From contig JAMPFQ010000011.1 of NCBI GenBank assembly GCA_023664345.1, positions 1 to 64,000 of the forward strand: DNA of 64,000 bases, written 5' to 3'. The stretch comes from Lachnospiraceae bacterium (lineage in GTDB: Bacteria; Bacillota; Clostridia; Lachnospirales; Lachnospiraceae). Positions 51,513 through 61,477 of the stretch are shown here, piece by piece (position 1 is the first letter of the stretch; each line of letters starts with the position of its first letter). A program made the translations under genes and the position numbers. The notes beneath the pieces are model-generated. The model had not been told where the DNA came from. It did no database searches and was given only the letters and a program-made list of their open reading frames with translations.

Positions 51513-53591
51513 ATGGAAGAGAAGAAAAACAAATGTCCACTGTGCAATAAGAGGCTGGTGATGAAGAACGGGGTGCCCACCTGTCCGGACTGCGGCTACC
51601 GCGACCCATATCGTTCAGGCGGTGCGCAGTCCCAGGCAGATCACAGTCAGCCGCCCCGGATGAACTATGGGCAGCCGTCCCAGGCGGGCAGCGGCTGGCA
51701 GCCATCCCAGGCGGGCAGCGGCTGGCAGCCATCCCAGGCGGACTACAGCCACCAGCAGCCGGGGTATGGCCGACAGCCCCAAACGGGCTCTTATACTGCG
51801 GCGCCCCGGCCCTCCGGCAAGGAGAAAAAGAAAAGGAACACCGCGGCGATCGTGATCGTTGCCATGACCACCGTGACGGCGCTGGTGGTGATCGTATCCG
51901 TGCTGGGTGTCCTGATCCATTCCGCTGTGTCCCGGACCGGCCAGGAGGAAGCAGAAGGGAGCAGCTATCGGGATACAGCCGCTGCCGTTACTTCCGTTGA
52001 GGAGTATTCTGTTCCGTCGTCAGTCCAGAGCAGTGTCAGCGATGTCAGCCATCTGACTTTGCACCAGCCGGAGAGCACGCTCCTGCAGGAGTTTGTGAGC
52101 CAGCTGTTTGGCAAGCCTGCATCGTCGGTCACCCGGGAGGAACTGAACAGCGTGATCGGGCTGAAGATCCGCGATACGTATCATTACAATGGCCTGGAAG
52201 TCAGCTATGAACTGTCTGACGGGACTGCAGGGACCTGTTATCTCTCGACCACCTATGTGGAATCTGAGGATTTCAAATGTTTCCCCAGGATACAGACCCT
52301 GGATCTGGGCAGGGAATCCCTGGACTGGGATACGGACTGGCATAATCTGACCTCCCTGACTTCGCTGTCCTGTGATTCTTCCCTGGAAGATCTGGAGGAA
52401 TATATGGATGTTTCCCAGCTGACGTCGTTAAGCCTGTGCTGTGATTTCTTGATGAACGACTGCAGCGGCCTGGGAGCGTACAGTGGCCTGAGATATCTGA
52501 AACTGGACTGCGGCGATCACAGTATGGCTCTGGACGGCATTTCCCAGGCATCTTCCCTGGAGACCCTCATCATTGAAGACGGGGATTTCATTACGGATTT
52601 CGGGGAACTTTACGACATGACGCAGCTGAAAGAACTGTCCATTGAATCGGACGGACTCCGTGATATCGGCTTTATCAGGGATATGTCCGGCCTGGAGAGT
52701 CTGGAACTTGTCAGCACGGGGCTGCTGCAGGCGGCAGCCATAGCGGATCGTGCGGATACCCTGAAATGTCTCAGGCTCCACCAGAATTATTCGCTGGAGG
52801 ATTACAGCCCGGTATTTGAGTGTACGGGGCTGGAAGAACTGGAACTGTATGTGGATTATGATTTTGAGAAAGAGATGGTGATGCCGGATCTCTCCATGAT
52901 GCCAGGGCTGAAAGTATTGACGCTGGGCAATTATGAAAAATACCCCGGCCTTGGGGAACTGACGGCGCTGGAGAGCCTGACATTGGCGGGAGCGGGATCC
53001 TTTGGAAGTGACGCGGACCTGGAGGGCCTGGAGAAGCTTGCCAGCCTGAAAACGCTCTCTTTCATCGATATGTCCATGGAGCCTGGGCTGCTGGAATCTT
53101 TTGCCAGTGTGCCTTCGCTGGAAACGCTGGATCTGACGGACAGCTTTATCTGGGGGGATCTCAACGCGGCCTTTGGGCTGCCCAACCTGAAAACGCTGAT
53201 CCTGGAGGATGCCAATTTTGGCTTAAGGCTTGAGGGGATGCCTGTCAGCGAGAGCCTGCAGGAGCTGGATATGCGGGATGCCCGCGTCCATCGGCTGAAA
53301 GAGGACGGAAGCTGGGATTACGGCGCCGGCAGCACACAGATCATGCTGGGCGGTTATACGGAGTTCTTTGAGCATATGCCGAATCTGGCCGTGCTGAAAG
53401 TGCCCGGACAGGAACTGCAGGACGTGGAGTTTGCGAAAGGCCTGACGCAGCTTGCTTACCTGGATATCACGGACAATTATGTCACCGACCTGTCTCCTCT
53501 GGCTGGCCTGGAACAGTTCAGGGTGCTGGTCTGTACAAACAATCCGATACGGGATATGACGGTACTGAAAAACGTGATCATCATTAAATAA
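51513..53591 (+). CDS. Membrane protein: zinc ribbon, Gln/Pro repeats, TM, extracellular LRRs
   Basis: A 692-residue protein. An N-terminal zinc ribbon (Cys8, Cys11, Cys24, Cys27) precedes a low-complexity region with three QPSQAGSGW-type repeats (~48-75), a basic KEKKKR stretch, one membrane segment (~108-138) and an extracellular domain of leucine-rich-like repeats (LTSLTSLSCD; LKELSIESDG; LKVLTLGNYE; LETLDLTDSF). The ribbon would be cytoplasmic. The start follows CAGGAGGTCAGA. The protease gene begins 18 nt downstream, so they are probably co-expressed. Confidence 0.8.
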   Translation: MEEKKNKCPLCNKRLVMKNGVPTCPDCGYRDPYRSGGAQSQADHSQPPRMNYGQPSQAGSGWQPSQAGSGWQPSQADYSHQQPGYGRQPQTGSYTAAPRPSGKEKKKRNTAAIVIVAMTTVTALVVIVSVLGVLIHSAVSRTGQEEAEGSSYRDTAAAVTSVEEYSVPSSVQSSVSDVSHLTLHQPESTLLQEFVSQLFGKPASSVTREELNSVIGLKIRDTYHYNGLEVSYELSDGTAGTCYLSTTYVESEDFKCFPRIQTLDLGRESLDWDTDWHNLTSLTSLSCDSSLEDLEEYMDVSQLTSLSLCCDFLMNDCSGLGAYSGLRYLKLDCGDHSMALDGISQASSLETLIIEDGDFITDFGELYDMTQLKELSIESDGLRDIGFIRDMSGLESLELVSTGLLQAAAIADRADTLKCLRLHQNYSLEDYSPVFECTGLEELELYVDYDFEKEMVMPDLSMMPGLKVLTLGNYEKYPGLGELTALESLTLAGAGSFGSDADLEGLEKLASLKTLSFIDMSMEPGLLESFASVPSLETLDLTDSFIWGDLNAAFGLPNLKTLILEDANFGLRLEGMPVSESLQELDMRDARVHRLKEDGSWDYGAGSTQIMLGGYTEFFEHMPNLAVLKVPGQELQDVEFAKGLTQLAYLDITDNYVTDLSPLAGLEQFRVLVCTNNPIRDMTVLKNVIIIK

Positions 53592-53609
53592 GGGGTGTCA
53601 CAAGGGGAA

Positions 53610-55133
53610 ATGAAGACAGGGAAGCGCAGGAAAGGAAAAGTGATCCTGGCAGCCGCAGGCGTAGTCGCGGCGGCAGTTGTGATGGCAGTGGTCTTTTACC
53701 GGGCAATATACCGGGTGGAGCCGGTTTTCAGCACCGCCACTTATGAACTGGGAGAGCGCGTCAGCAATGATACCATGGACTACATTTCGGGTACGGAGTG
53801 GTCCCGGGGTCTGGCGCAGCTTGACTTGTCCGGGGTGGACCGCAGGCATGCGGGCGTTTATGAGGCGGTGCTCTATCATGGCAGGGAAGCCTTTGTCTAT
53901 ACGATCATCATAGAAGATACCACGCCGCCTGAGATACGGCAAAAGGAAGGGCAGGTGTTTCTGGCGGCTGGAGCGGAGATCCGGCCGGAGGACGCGGTGG
54001 CTGAGATCGTGGATAAGGATCGCGACACGGAAGCGTATTTTATCCAGGACGGCCAGGAAAAGGATGCCATAACTTTCGAAGAACCGGGAGAGTATGCCCT
54101 GGAGGTTGGCGCCAGGGATTCCTCCAACAATCAGTCCAGGGTCATGCTGGCGGTAACGGTGGACATCCCTCCTGAGATCGTGGGCGTCAGGGATTTCTAT
54201 GTCACTCCCGGCAGTGAGCCGGACTTTCTGGAAAGCGTGACGGCGGCTGACAAGGCGGACAGCGATCTGACAGCCAGCATCATCATAGATGATTCGGAGA
54301 TCCATCTGGGCAGGGAGGGCGTCTATGAACTGAGCTACAGCGTGGAGGACGACTGCGGCCTGGTGACGGAGAAGCAGGCTACGGTCACGGTGGCGTCCCC
54401 CGGGGAACTGCAGAAGATGATCGGCTCCAGACGGATCAACCGATGGGAGGATGTGATCCTGGGGGCACCGAATCCTTATGACGCCGGCGCTATGCAGGAG
54501 GATGACCTGGAGGCGGCTCTTGCCTATATGCGCCCGGCGCTGGTACAGCTGTATCATGAACGGGACAACGGATACAGCGCGGGTTCCGGCTATATCATGG
54601 AGATCACGGAGGATACGGTCTACATCTGCAGCAACCGCCATGTGGCGGAAAAGTATGACGACTGGGATGTGTTCTTTTATGACGGGACCAGGGTGGACGG
54701 TGAACATCTGGGCAGCAGCGAGGGCTATGATGTGGGCGTGGTCACGGTCAGGAGAGAAGATATCCCGGAAGGACTGCAGGAACAGCTTATGACGGTACAT
54801 ATTGATAGGTCTTACTGGAGCAGGCTGGACGAGCAGGCTCTGGAACTGGGGTTGGAGAGGGTGGACAGGAAAGGCGGTATCCTGCATGTGGCCACCGGCA
54901 GTCTGATCAAGGTCAAACAGCTTTTCGAATGGTATGACGGAAAGGATCACACCGAGGTGACGGTGCAGCTGGAGCATGGAGATTCCGGCTCCGCCATACT
55001 GGACGGGCGCGGCAATCTGATCTCCATGGCCTACGCTTATTCCACCGATCCCACAAGATATTGGTGCGTCCCTCTGGACGGCATACTGGAATCCTACGAG
55101 GAGATCACGGGGCGACAGGTGTACGTGTATTAG
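53610..55133 (+). CDS. Membrane-anchored trypsin-like serine protease
   Basis: A 507-residue protein with an N-terminal membrane anchor (~10-30) and two or three Ig-like beta-domains (IEDTTPPEIRQKEGQVFLAA; VTVDIPPEIVGVRDF; LSYSVEDDCGL). Residues ~310-507 are a trypsin-like domain: His344 in CSNRHVAEK, Asp374 in GYDVGVVTV, Ser459 in EHGDSGSAI. It would act outside the cell. ATG 53610 follows AAGGGGAA; GTG 53595 is an alternative. Partner of the LRR membrane protein. Confidence 0.85.
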   Translation: MKTGKRRKGKVILAAAGVVAAAVVMAVVFYRAIYRVEPVFSTATYELGERVSNDTMDYISGTEWSRGLAQLDLSGVDRRHAGVYEAVLYHGREAFVYTIIIEDTTPPEIRQKEGQVFLAAGAEIRPEDAVAEIVDKDRDTEAYFIQDGQEKDAITFEEPGEYALEVGARDSSNNQSRVMLAVTVDIPPEIVGVRDFYVTPGSEPDFLESVTAADKADSDLTASIIIDDSEIHLGREGVYELSYSVEDDCGLVTEKQATVTVASPGELQKMIGSRRINRWEDVILGAPNPYDAGAMQEDDLEAALAYMRPALVQLYHERDNGYSAGSGYIMEITEDTVYICSNRHVAEKYDDWDVFFYDGTRVDGEHLGSSEGYDVGVVTVRREDIPEGLQEQLMTVHIDRSYWSRLDEQALELGLERVDRKGGILHVATGSLIKVKQLFEWYDGKDHTEVTVQLEHGDSGSAILDGRGNLISMAYAYSTDPTRYWCVPLDGILESYEEITGRQVYVY

Positions 55134-55171
55134 ATGTTCAGCGCGAGACCGAAATATAAGGTGGTTTAGGG

Positions 55172-55200
55172 TTGCAAGATTCTGAAAATTCAGTTAATAT
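55172..55200 (+). promoter_or_regulatory. Promoter of folD
   Basis: TTGCAA (55172-55177), 17-nt spacer, TAATAT (55195-55200). A small GAGTTTA/TAAACTC hairpin (55211-55227) lies between it and the AGGAGG ribosome site. Confidence 0.55.
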
Positions 55201-55241
55201 ATACTTAGGAGAGTTTATTATAAACTCAGGAGGTGATACCA

Positions 55242-56078
55242 ATGTACCAGCTGATTGACGGAAAAGCAATTTCACAGCAGATCAGGGATGAGTTGAAGGA
55301 AAAGGTCGAGAAGCTGAGGATCCAGGGAAAGGAAATCTGCATGGCGGTCATACAGGTGGGAAGCGACCCCGCTTCCAGCGTGTATGTCAATAACAAGAAA
55401 AAGGCATGCGCGTACATAGGCATTCAGTCGCTGGCATATGAACTGCCGGAAGAGACCACGGAAGAAGAACTTCTGAAGCTGATCGGCGAACTGAACGCGA
55501 AAACGGAAGTGAACGGCATTCTGGTGCAGCTGCCGCTGCCCGGACATATTGATGAAGAGAAGATCCTTCTGGCTATCGATCCGGCCAAGGATGTGGACGG
55601 TTTTCATCCCATGAATGTGGGAAATCTGAGCATAGGCAGGCCCGGATATGTGTCCTGCACCCCTGCCGGGGTGATCCAGCTGTTAAAGCGTTCCGGGATC
55701 GAGGTCGAAGGAAAGGAATGTGTAGTGCTTGGCAGGAGCAACATTGTGGGGAAACCTATGGCCATGCTCCTGCTTCGGGAAAACGGCACCGTTACGGTGT
55801 GCCATTCCCGGACGAAAAATCTAAAAGAGATTACGAAGCGCGCGGATATCCTCATAGTGGCGATCGGGAAGCCAAAGTTCGTGGATGCGGGATATGTCAA
55901 AGAGGGCGCCGTTGTTATCGATGTGGGGATCCATAGGAACGAAAACAATAAGCTTTGCGGCGATGTGGACTTTGAGGATGTGGCGCCTCATACGTCGGCG
56001 ATTACCCCGGTTCCGGGCGGTGTGGGCCCCATGACCATTGCCATGCTTATGAACAACTGCGTGGAAGGAGCAATGTAA
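55242..56078 (+). CDS. folD: Bifunctional methylene-THF dehydrogenase/cyclohydrolase FolD
   Basis: A 278-residue FolD with full family length. [20 protein letters not shown] (with catalytic Lys), [40 protein letters not shown] and [16 protein letters not shown] are all diagnostic. It interconverts methylene- and formyl-tetrahydrofolate in the cytoplasm. ATG 55242 has AGGAGG nine bases upstream. Confidence 0.97.
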   Translation: MYQLIDGKAISQQIRDELKEKVEKLRIQGKEICMAVIQVGSDPASSVYVNNKKKACAYIGIQSLAYELPEETTEEELLKLIGELNAKTEVNGILVQLPLPGHIDEEKILLAIDPAKDVDGFHPMNVGNLSIGRPGYVSCTPAGVIQLLKRSGIEVEGKECVVLGRSNIVGKPMAMLLLRENGTVTVCHSRTKNLKEITKRADILIVAIGKPKFVDAGYVKEGAVVIDVGIHRNENNKLCGDVDFEDVAPHTSAITPVPGGVGPMTIAMLMNNCVEGAM

Positions 56079-56115
56079 ACGCAGACTCAAAATTACATCA
56101 TGGAGGAATTCGCGA

Positions 56116-57906
56116 ATGGAAATGCAAGAAACGAATGTATCAACTGTAATATCCGCAGCACCCGTAACACCTGCATCTTCAACGAATCCGGCAGGACAGA
56201 AGACCAGAAAAAAGTCGGGGATCAAAATACAGCTGATATTACAGACTGTGCTTCCCGCGCTGGTCATCGCCATCGTCCTGACATTGTTTGCGCGGGCCAG
56301 TCTGATCAACGGCCTGGAAACGGAGACCCAGAGCGGCCTGAACATGCTGGCAATGGCTACCATGGCGGGCTACAGCAATATGGAAGGCGATTATCGCTTT
56401 GAGAACGACACTTTCTACAAGGGTGAGACAGACCTGACAGCAGGCATGGAGGAACTGGACAATTATGTCAAGGGTTCCGATGCCGCGGTCACGGTGTGTT
56501 ACGGCCCTACCCGTGTGATGACCACACTGACAGATCCCTCCACCGGCGAGCGCATCATCGGCACGAATGTATCGGACGCGGTGTGGGAGACCGTACAAAA
56601 AGGGGAAGTCTATGAGACCACGCATATCACGATCAATAACGAGGATTACGTGGCGTGCTATGTGCCTCTGCAGAATCCGGACGGCACTATTATCGGTATT
56701 GTGTTCGCGGGAGAGCCCAGGACGGAGATCGACGCGTTCATTGGTCTGAGAGTATCAGCGATCGTCGGGCTGGCGGTGCTTTTGAGCGCGATATTTGTGG
56801 TGGTCGGCTGGTTCCTGGCGAACAGGATCGCGAACTGCCTGATCAGGACGAAGAACGGTCTGGAGAGCCTGGCCACAGGCGAGCTGAACACCAAAGTGGA
56901 CGATTCCATCCTGAAACGTAACGATGAACTGGGAGCCATGGGAGATTCCCTGAGCGGCCTGATCGCAAGACTGCACGATATCGTGGGCAATATGCAGGAT
57001 TCCGCAAACAGGCTGAATGAGGCAGGACAATCCATGGATGAGATGGCGACTCAGTGCAGCACGGCGACGGATGAGATTAGCAGGGCAGTGGATGAAATCT
57101 CCAGAGGCGCTGTGATGCAGGCGGAAGAGATTGAGAATGCTTCCGGCCAGATCGTGGAAATGGGCGGCCAGATCGAGAGCATCGTGGAGTGCGTGGGCAG
57201 ACAGACGACCGTATCCGTGACTATGGGCAAGGCCGGAGACGCATCCATGAAGACCATTCACCAGCTCAGTGAATCCAATGATAAGACGGTTGCGGCGCTG
57301 AACAGCATCGCGAAGCAGATACAGCTTACGAATGAGTCCGTACAGAAGATCGGAGCCGCTACGGAACTGATCACTTCCATCGCGTCCCAGACCAGCCTGC
57401 TGTCCCTGAACGCATCCATTGAAGCTGCGAGGGCAGGGGAGGCAGGAAAGGGATTCGCGGTGGTCGCCACAGAGATCCAGAAGCTTTCCGTGCAGTCCAA
57501 TGACGCCGCTGTGGAGATCCAGGGTATCATATCCACCCTGCAGGATGAGGCACAGAAGACTGTGGATGAAATGCGGAACGCGGAAGTCCTGATGAAGGAG
57601 CAGCAGGAGAAGCTGGAGGATACCAAGGATAAGTTCAATGATGTGAGCAACGGCATCGATGTCTCCCGGAAAGGGACGGAAGAGATCCGTGTAAGCGCGG
57701 ACTCCGCTGATACCTCCAGATCCACGGTCATTGACGTTATCTCCAATCTCTCCGCCATCTCGCAGGAAAATGCGGCCTCCGCTGAGGAAACAGCCGCTTC
57801 CATGGAAGAACTGAATGCCACGATCAATATGATGGCGGAAGAAGCTGCCAGACTGAAACAGATATCAAATGGGCTGAATGAAGATATGAATTTCTTTAAA
57901 ATGTAG
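56116..57906 (+). CDS. Methyl-accepting chemotaxis protein
   Basis: A 596-residue receptor: TM1 ~38-60, extracellular Cache-like sensor (~62-210), TM2 ~214-236, HAMP, then the signal domain with the hairpin tip [20 protein letters not shown] and [17 protein letters not shown]. It would report a small ligand to CheA. No che genes lie in the window. The start follows GGAGGAATTCGCGA. Confidence 0.94.
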   Translation: MEMQETNVSTVISAAPVTPASSTNPAGQKTRKKSGIKIQLILQTVLPALVIAIVLTLFARASLINGLETETQSGLNMLAMATMAGYSNMEGDYRFENDTFYKGETDLTAGMEELDNYVKGSDAAVTVCYGPTRVMTTLTDPSTGERIIGTNVSDAVWETVQKGEVYETTHITINNEDYVACYVPLQNPDGTIIGIVFAGEPRTEIDAFIGLRVSAIVGLAVLLSAIFVVVGWFLANRIANCLIRTKNGLESLATGELNTKVDDSILKRNDELGAMGDSLSGLIARLHDIVGNMQDSANRLNEAGQSMDEMATQCSTATDEISRAVDEISRGAVMQAEEIENASGQIVEMGGQIESIVECVGRQTTVSVTMGKAGDASMKTIHQLSESNDKTVAALNSIAKQIQLTNESVQKIGAATELITSIASQTSLLSLNASIEAARAGEAGKGFAVVATEIQKLSVQSNDAAVEIQGIISTLQDEAQKTVDEMRNAEVLMKEQQEKLEDTKDKFNDVSNGIDVSRKGTEEIRVSADSADTSRSTVIDVISNLSAISQENAASAEETAASMEELNATINMMAEEAARLKQISNGLNEDMNFFKM

Positions 57907-57925
57907 CAATCATCTGGAAAATATG

Positions 57926-57957
57926 TGCCCCGGCGTATACGGCCGGGGCATTTTTTT
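57926..57957 (+). terminator. Rho-independent terminator
   Basis: TGCCCCGGC (57926-57934) pairs with GCCGGGGCA (57942-57950) and is followed by seven T. It ends the chemoreceptor transcript. Confidence 0.92.
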
Positions 57958-57967
57958 GATATTTTGC

Positions 57968-57995
57968 TTGCAATCGGAATATTCTATGGTAAAAT
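57968..57995 (+). promoter_or_regulatory. Promoter of the peptide-type ABC importer operon
   Basis: TTGCAA (57968-57973), 16-nt spacer, TAAAAT (57990-57995), 53 nt before the coding start. Confidence 0.6.
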
Positions 57996-58047
57996 AGTGG
58001 GGACAATTGAATAGTGAGAGGTTTATTTGATCGAAGAGGAGAAGAGC

Positions 58048-59586
58048 ATGATGAAACGTATTTGTTTTCTTTTAACGGCGCTTCTGACAATGGCTGTACT
58101 GGGCGCATGCGGCGCAGACGGCACAGGAGAGTCTTCGGGGGATAATTCCTCTAAGGAGCCTGTTTACGGAGGCTCCGTTGTTGTAGGCATACAGCAGGAT
58201 ATTGACAGTCTTGACCCTCATAAAGCAACGGCGGCAGGAACGAAAGAAATCTTGTTTAACATTTTTGAAGGCTTGGTAAAGCCTGATGAAAACGGCAATC
58301 TGATCGATGCGGTGGCAAGTGGCTATACGATCTCCGAGGATGGTCTGGTATATACCTTTACCCTCAGGGACAACGTAAAGTTCCACAATGGCAATGTTGT
58401 GACGTGTGAGGACGTGAAGTACTCTCTGGAGAGAGTGTCGGGACTTCTGGACGGCACGCCCCTCATTTCCACGCTGAAAACGATCCAGGCCGTAGACATA
58501 TTGGATGAAAAGACGGTTCAGGTAACAGTGGAGAGCGCGAACACAGAGCTGATCTACAGTTTTGTGGCGGCGATCATTCCCGCGAGGAGCGGGGAGGACG
58601 CGGAGGCGGAACCCATTGGCACGGGACCGTTTTCTTATGTTTCCTATACCCCTCAGGTGGGCATCGTGCTGAAGAAGAATCCCGATTACTGGCAGATGGG
58701 CCTGCCCTATCTGGATGAGGTCAACTTCAAGATCGTCAACAGCCCGGACTCCGCCGTGCTGGAGTTACAGGGCGGGACGATCGATATCTATGCCTATCTG
58801 ACGGATTCCCAGGCACAGGAACTGCAGGATGGCTTTAATGTGGAGGCTTCCGCATCCAATGTGGTGCAGGCGCTGTTTTTGAACAACGCGGTGGCGCCCC
58901 TGGATGACGTGCGGGTGCGCCAGGCGATCTGCTATGCCCTTGACAAGGACAGCATCAATGATTTCGTAGGCGGCGGGAACGGGACCATCATCAGTTCGGC
59001 CATGCTTCCCACATTGAAGGACAATTATGTGGACCTGAACGATATGTACGGTACCACGGCAAATGTGGAGAAAGCGAAGGAACTGCTTGCCGATGCGGGT
59101 TATGGGAACGGACTGGATCTGGAGATTGCCATTCCCTCCAACTACGAGTTCCATATGCAGACCGGAGAGGTGGTGGTGGAGCAGCTGAAAGAAGCGGGCA
59201 TCAACGCGACCATCAAGGCGGTGGAGTGGAGTACCTGGCTGGACGAGATCTACAACGGGCGCCAGTATCAGGCGACCATCAGCGGCATTACCTGTGATTC
59301 CACGCCCGGATATCTGCTGAACCGGTTCCAGACAGACTCCAAAAAGAACTTTATCAACTTTGCCAACGCGGAGTATGACACATTGTATCTGAGCGCTCAG
59401 TCAACCCTTGACGTGCAGGAGAAGATCGAGGATTACGCGCAGCTTCAGAAGATCTTGTGCGACGAGGCGGGCAGCGCGTTCCTGCAGGTTCCTGCCAATA
59501 TGACGGCAATCAATAAGAAACTTGCAGGCTACAAGTTCTATCCTGTGTATGTGCAGGATATGAGTACGGTATTTTTTGTTGAATAA
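58048..59586 (+). CDS. ABC importer substrate-binding lipoprotein (SBP_bac_5)
   Basis: A 512-residue extracellular lipoprotein: lipobox LGAC with Cys21, then YGGSVVVGIQQDIDSLDPHK, EILFNIFEGLVKPDENGNLI and VRQAICYALDKDSINDFVGG, the signature of oligopeptide/nickel binding proteins (cluster C). The ligand is unknown. The start follows GAGGAGAAGAGC. It is first of a four-gene operon with two permeases and a fused ATPase. Confidence 0.93.
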   Translation: MMKRICFLLTALLTMAVLGACGADGTGESSGDNSSKEPVYGGSVVVGIQQDIDSLDPHKATAAGTKEILFNIFEGLVKPDENGNLIDAVASGYTISEDGLVYTFTLRDNVKFHNGNVVTCEDVKYSLERVSGLLDGTPLISTLKTIQAVDILDEKTVQVTVESANTELIYSFVAAIIPARSGEDAEAEPIGTGPFSYVSYTPQVGIVLKKNPDYWQMGLPYLDEVNFKIVNSPDSAVLELQGGTIDIYAYLTDSQAQELQDGFNVEASASNVVQALFLNNAVAPLDDVRVRQAICYALDKDSINDFVGGGNGTIISSAMLPTLKDNYVDLNDMYGTTANVEKAKELLADAGYGNGLDLEIAIPSNYEFHMQTGEVVVEQLKEAGINATIKAVEWSTWLDEIYNGRQYQATISGITCDSTPGYLLNRFQTDSKKNFINFANAEYDTLYLSAQSTLDVQEKIEDYAQLQKILCDEAGSAFLQVPANMTAINKKLAGYKFYPVYVQDMSTVFFVE

Positions 59587-59604
59587 AAAGGAGGTGGCGG
59601 CCAC

Positions 59605-60564
59605 ATGAAATATTTCCTGAAAAAACTATTTACTCTCATTATGACATTGTTCCTGGTTTCTGTGGCCGCTTTCCTGGCTTTTCAGATCATCCCCGGAGAT
59701 GTGGTGACATCCATCCTGGGGACAGAGGCGACTCCCGAGAGGGAGGAACAGCTTCGGGAAGAACTGGGACTGAACAGACCGCCCGTGGAGCGGTATCTTG
59801 ACTGGGTGGCGGATGTGCTCCGGGGGGACCTGGGGGAAAGCTACCGCTACTCCAAGAATATGAATGAGATGATGCCCGTGGCGGAGCTGATCGGGGATAA
59901 ACTGCCTGTGACGCTCTGGCTGGCGGCGGTGTCGCTGGCGCTGATCGTGGCCGTGGCCATCCCTCTGGGGGTGCTGTGGGTCAGGAGCGGCAGCCATGTC
60001 CTGGATGCCGTGCTGGGGGTGGTGACGCAGGTTTCCATGGCGATCCCGTCTTTCTTTCTGGGCATCCTTGTAACGTATCTGTTCGGGATCCTGCTGAGAT
60101 TTTTTGCTCCCGGCAGCTATATCAGCTATCAGGAAGATTTCGGCGGGTTTATAAAGTACCTGTTGTTCCCGGCGCTGTCCATCGCCATTCCGAAGATCGC
60201 GATGACAGCCAGATTTCTGCGCAATTCCATGCTGACGGAGTTACAGTCGGATTACGTCCGCACCGCGTACAGCAAGGGCTGCACCAAACGGCGGGTGATG
60301 TATGGCCATGTGCTGCGCAACGCCATGATGCCGGTGGTCACCTTTCTGGGCATGATCATCGCGGAGATTGTGGCGGGCAGTATTGTGATCGAGCAGGTCT
60401 TCGGGCTGCCCGGCATCGGGCGGCTGCTGATCAGTTCCATCTCCACCCGGGATTTCCCGGTGGTGCAGATATTGATCTTGTATATTACATTTGTAGTTAT
60501 TTTTGTGTATTTTCTGGTGGATATCCTGTATCGGGTGATCGATCCCAGGATCAGCGAACAATGA
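59605..60564 (+). CDS. ABC importer permease, DppB/OppB-like
   Basis: A 319-residue permease with six membrane segments. The N-terminus MKYFLKKLFTLIMTLFLVSV and RFLRNSMLTELQSDYVRTAY (the EAA-type loop contacting the ATPase), then AKGC-like YSKGC are typical of DppB. AAAGGAGGTGG precedes it. Confidence 0.93.
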   Translation: MKYFLKKLFTLIMTLFLVSVAAFLAFQIIPGDVVTSILGTEATPEREEQLREELGLNRPPVERYLDWVADVLRGDLGESYRYSKNMNEMMPVAELIGDKLPVTLWLAAVSLALIVAVAIPLGVLWVRSGSHVLDAVLGVVTQVSMAIPSFFLGILVTYLFGILLRFFAPGSYISYQEDFGGFIKYLLFPALSIAIPKIAMTARFLRNSMLTELQSDYVRTAYSKGCTKRRVMYGHVLRNAMMPVVTFLGMIIAEIVAGSIVIEQVFGLPGIGRLLISSISTRDFPVVQILILYITFVVIFVYFLVDILYRVIDPRISEQ

Positions 60565-60589
60565 CAGTGTGAGAAGAGAAAAGAATAGC

Positions 60590-61402
60590 ATGAAAAAAAG
60601 CAGCACAGGAAAATGGAATAAGTATCTGGCAGCGGGCCTGTTGATGACAGGTCTTGCTCTGCTGCTCGGCGTTGTGGGGATGTTCTGGACGCCTTACAGC
60701 ACCACGGCCATGTCCGCGGCGGAGAAATTTGATGCGCCCTCCCTGCGCCATATTTTCGGCACGGATAATTTCGGGCGGGATATTTTCTCCCGGGTGATGG
60801 AAGGCATGGGGACCACTGTGGCCATCAGCAGCCTTGTGGTGCTGTTTTCAGGCTCCGCCGGCATCCTGCTGGGGGCTCTGACAGGGTATTTCGGGGGTCT
60901 GCTTGACGAAATCGTGATGCGAGTGACCGATGCGGTCAATGGCTTTCCCAGCATCCTGCTGACGCTGGTGATCATCAGTCTTCTGGGCAGCGGCAGGCAG
61001 AATGTGATCCTGTCTTTGGGGATCGTGTTCGTGCCAAGCTATGTGAGGATCGTCCGCAGCGAGTTCATCCGTCTGCGGGACGCGGATTATATCAGGAGGG
61101 CAAGGCTTATGGGAGTGGGCAGGATGCGGATCTTGTTCGTGCACATCCTGCCCAATGTCTTTTCCGTGTTCTGGGTATCTGTGATGATCGGGTTCAACAA
61201 CGCGATCCTGGCGGAGTCCGGCATGAGTTATCTGGGGATCGGCGTGCAGCCCCCTGATGCAAGTCTGGGCAAGATGCTCTCGGATGCCCAGGGATACCTG
61301 CGGACGGCTCCCTGGTACGCCCTGGCGCCGGGGCTGGCTATCGTGTGGGTGGTGCTGGGATTCGCCCTGTTCAGCGAGGGGATCCGGAGAAAGAGCGAGT
61401 AG
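60590..61402 (+). CDS. ABC importer permease, DppC/OppC-like
   Basis: A 270-residue permease. HIFGTDNFGRDIFSRVMEGM is the characteristic DppC stretch; YIRRARLMGVGRMRILFVHI is the ATPase-contact loop, and LAESGMSYLGIGVQPPDASL is also diagnostic. The start ATG 60590 has only a weak ribosome site; GTG 60569 is possible. Confidence 0.92.
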   Translation: MKKSSTGKWNKYLAAGLLMTGLALLLGVVGMFWTPYSTTAMSAAEKFDAPSLRHIFGTDNFGRDIFSRVMEGMGTTVAISSLVVLFSGSAGILLGALTGYFGGLLDEIVMRVTDAVNGFPSILLTLVIISLLGSGRQNVILSLGIVFVPSYVRIVRSEFIRLRDADYIRRARLMGVGRMRILFVHILPNVFSVFWVSVMIGFNNAILAESGMSYLGIGVQPPDASLGKMLSDAQGYLRTAPWYALAPGLAIVWVVLGFALFSEGIRRKSE

Positions 61403-61477
61403 AGATGGGGACGGCGTGGTGTGAAGATCTGGAACAAGAAGCGGGAGTGCCGTGGGATGGCGGAATGAGAGGGAGAA

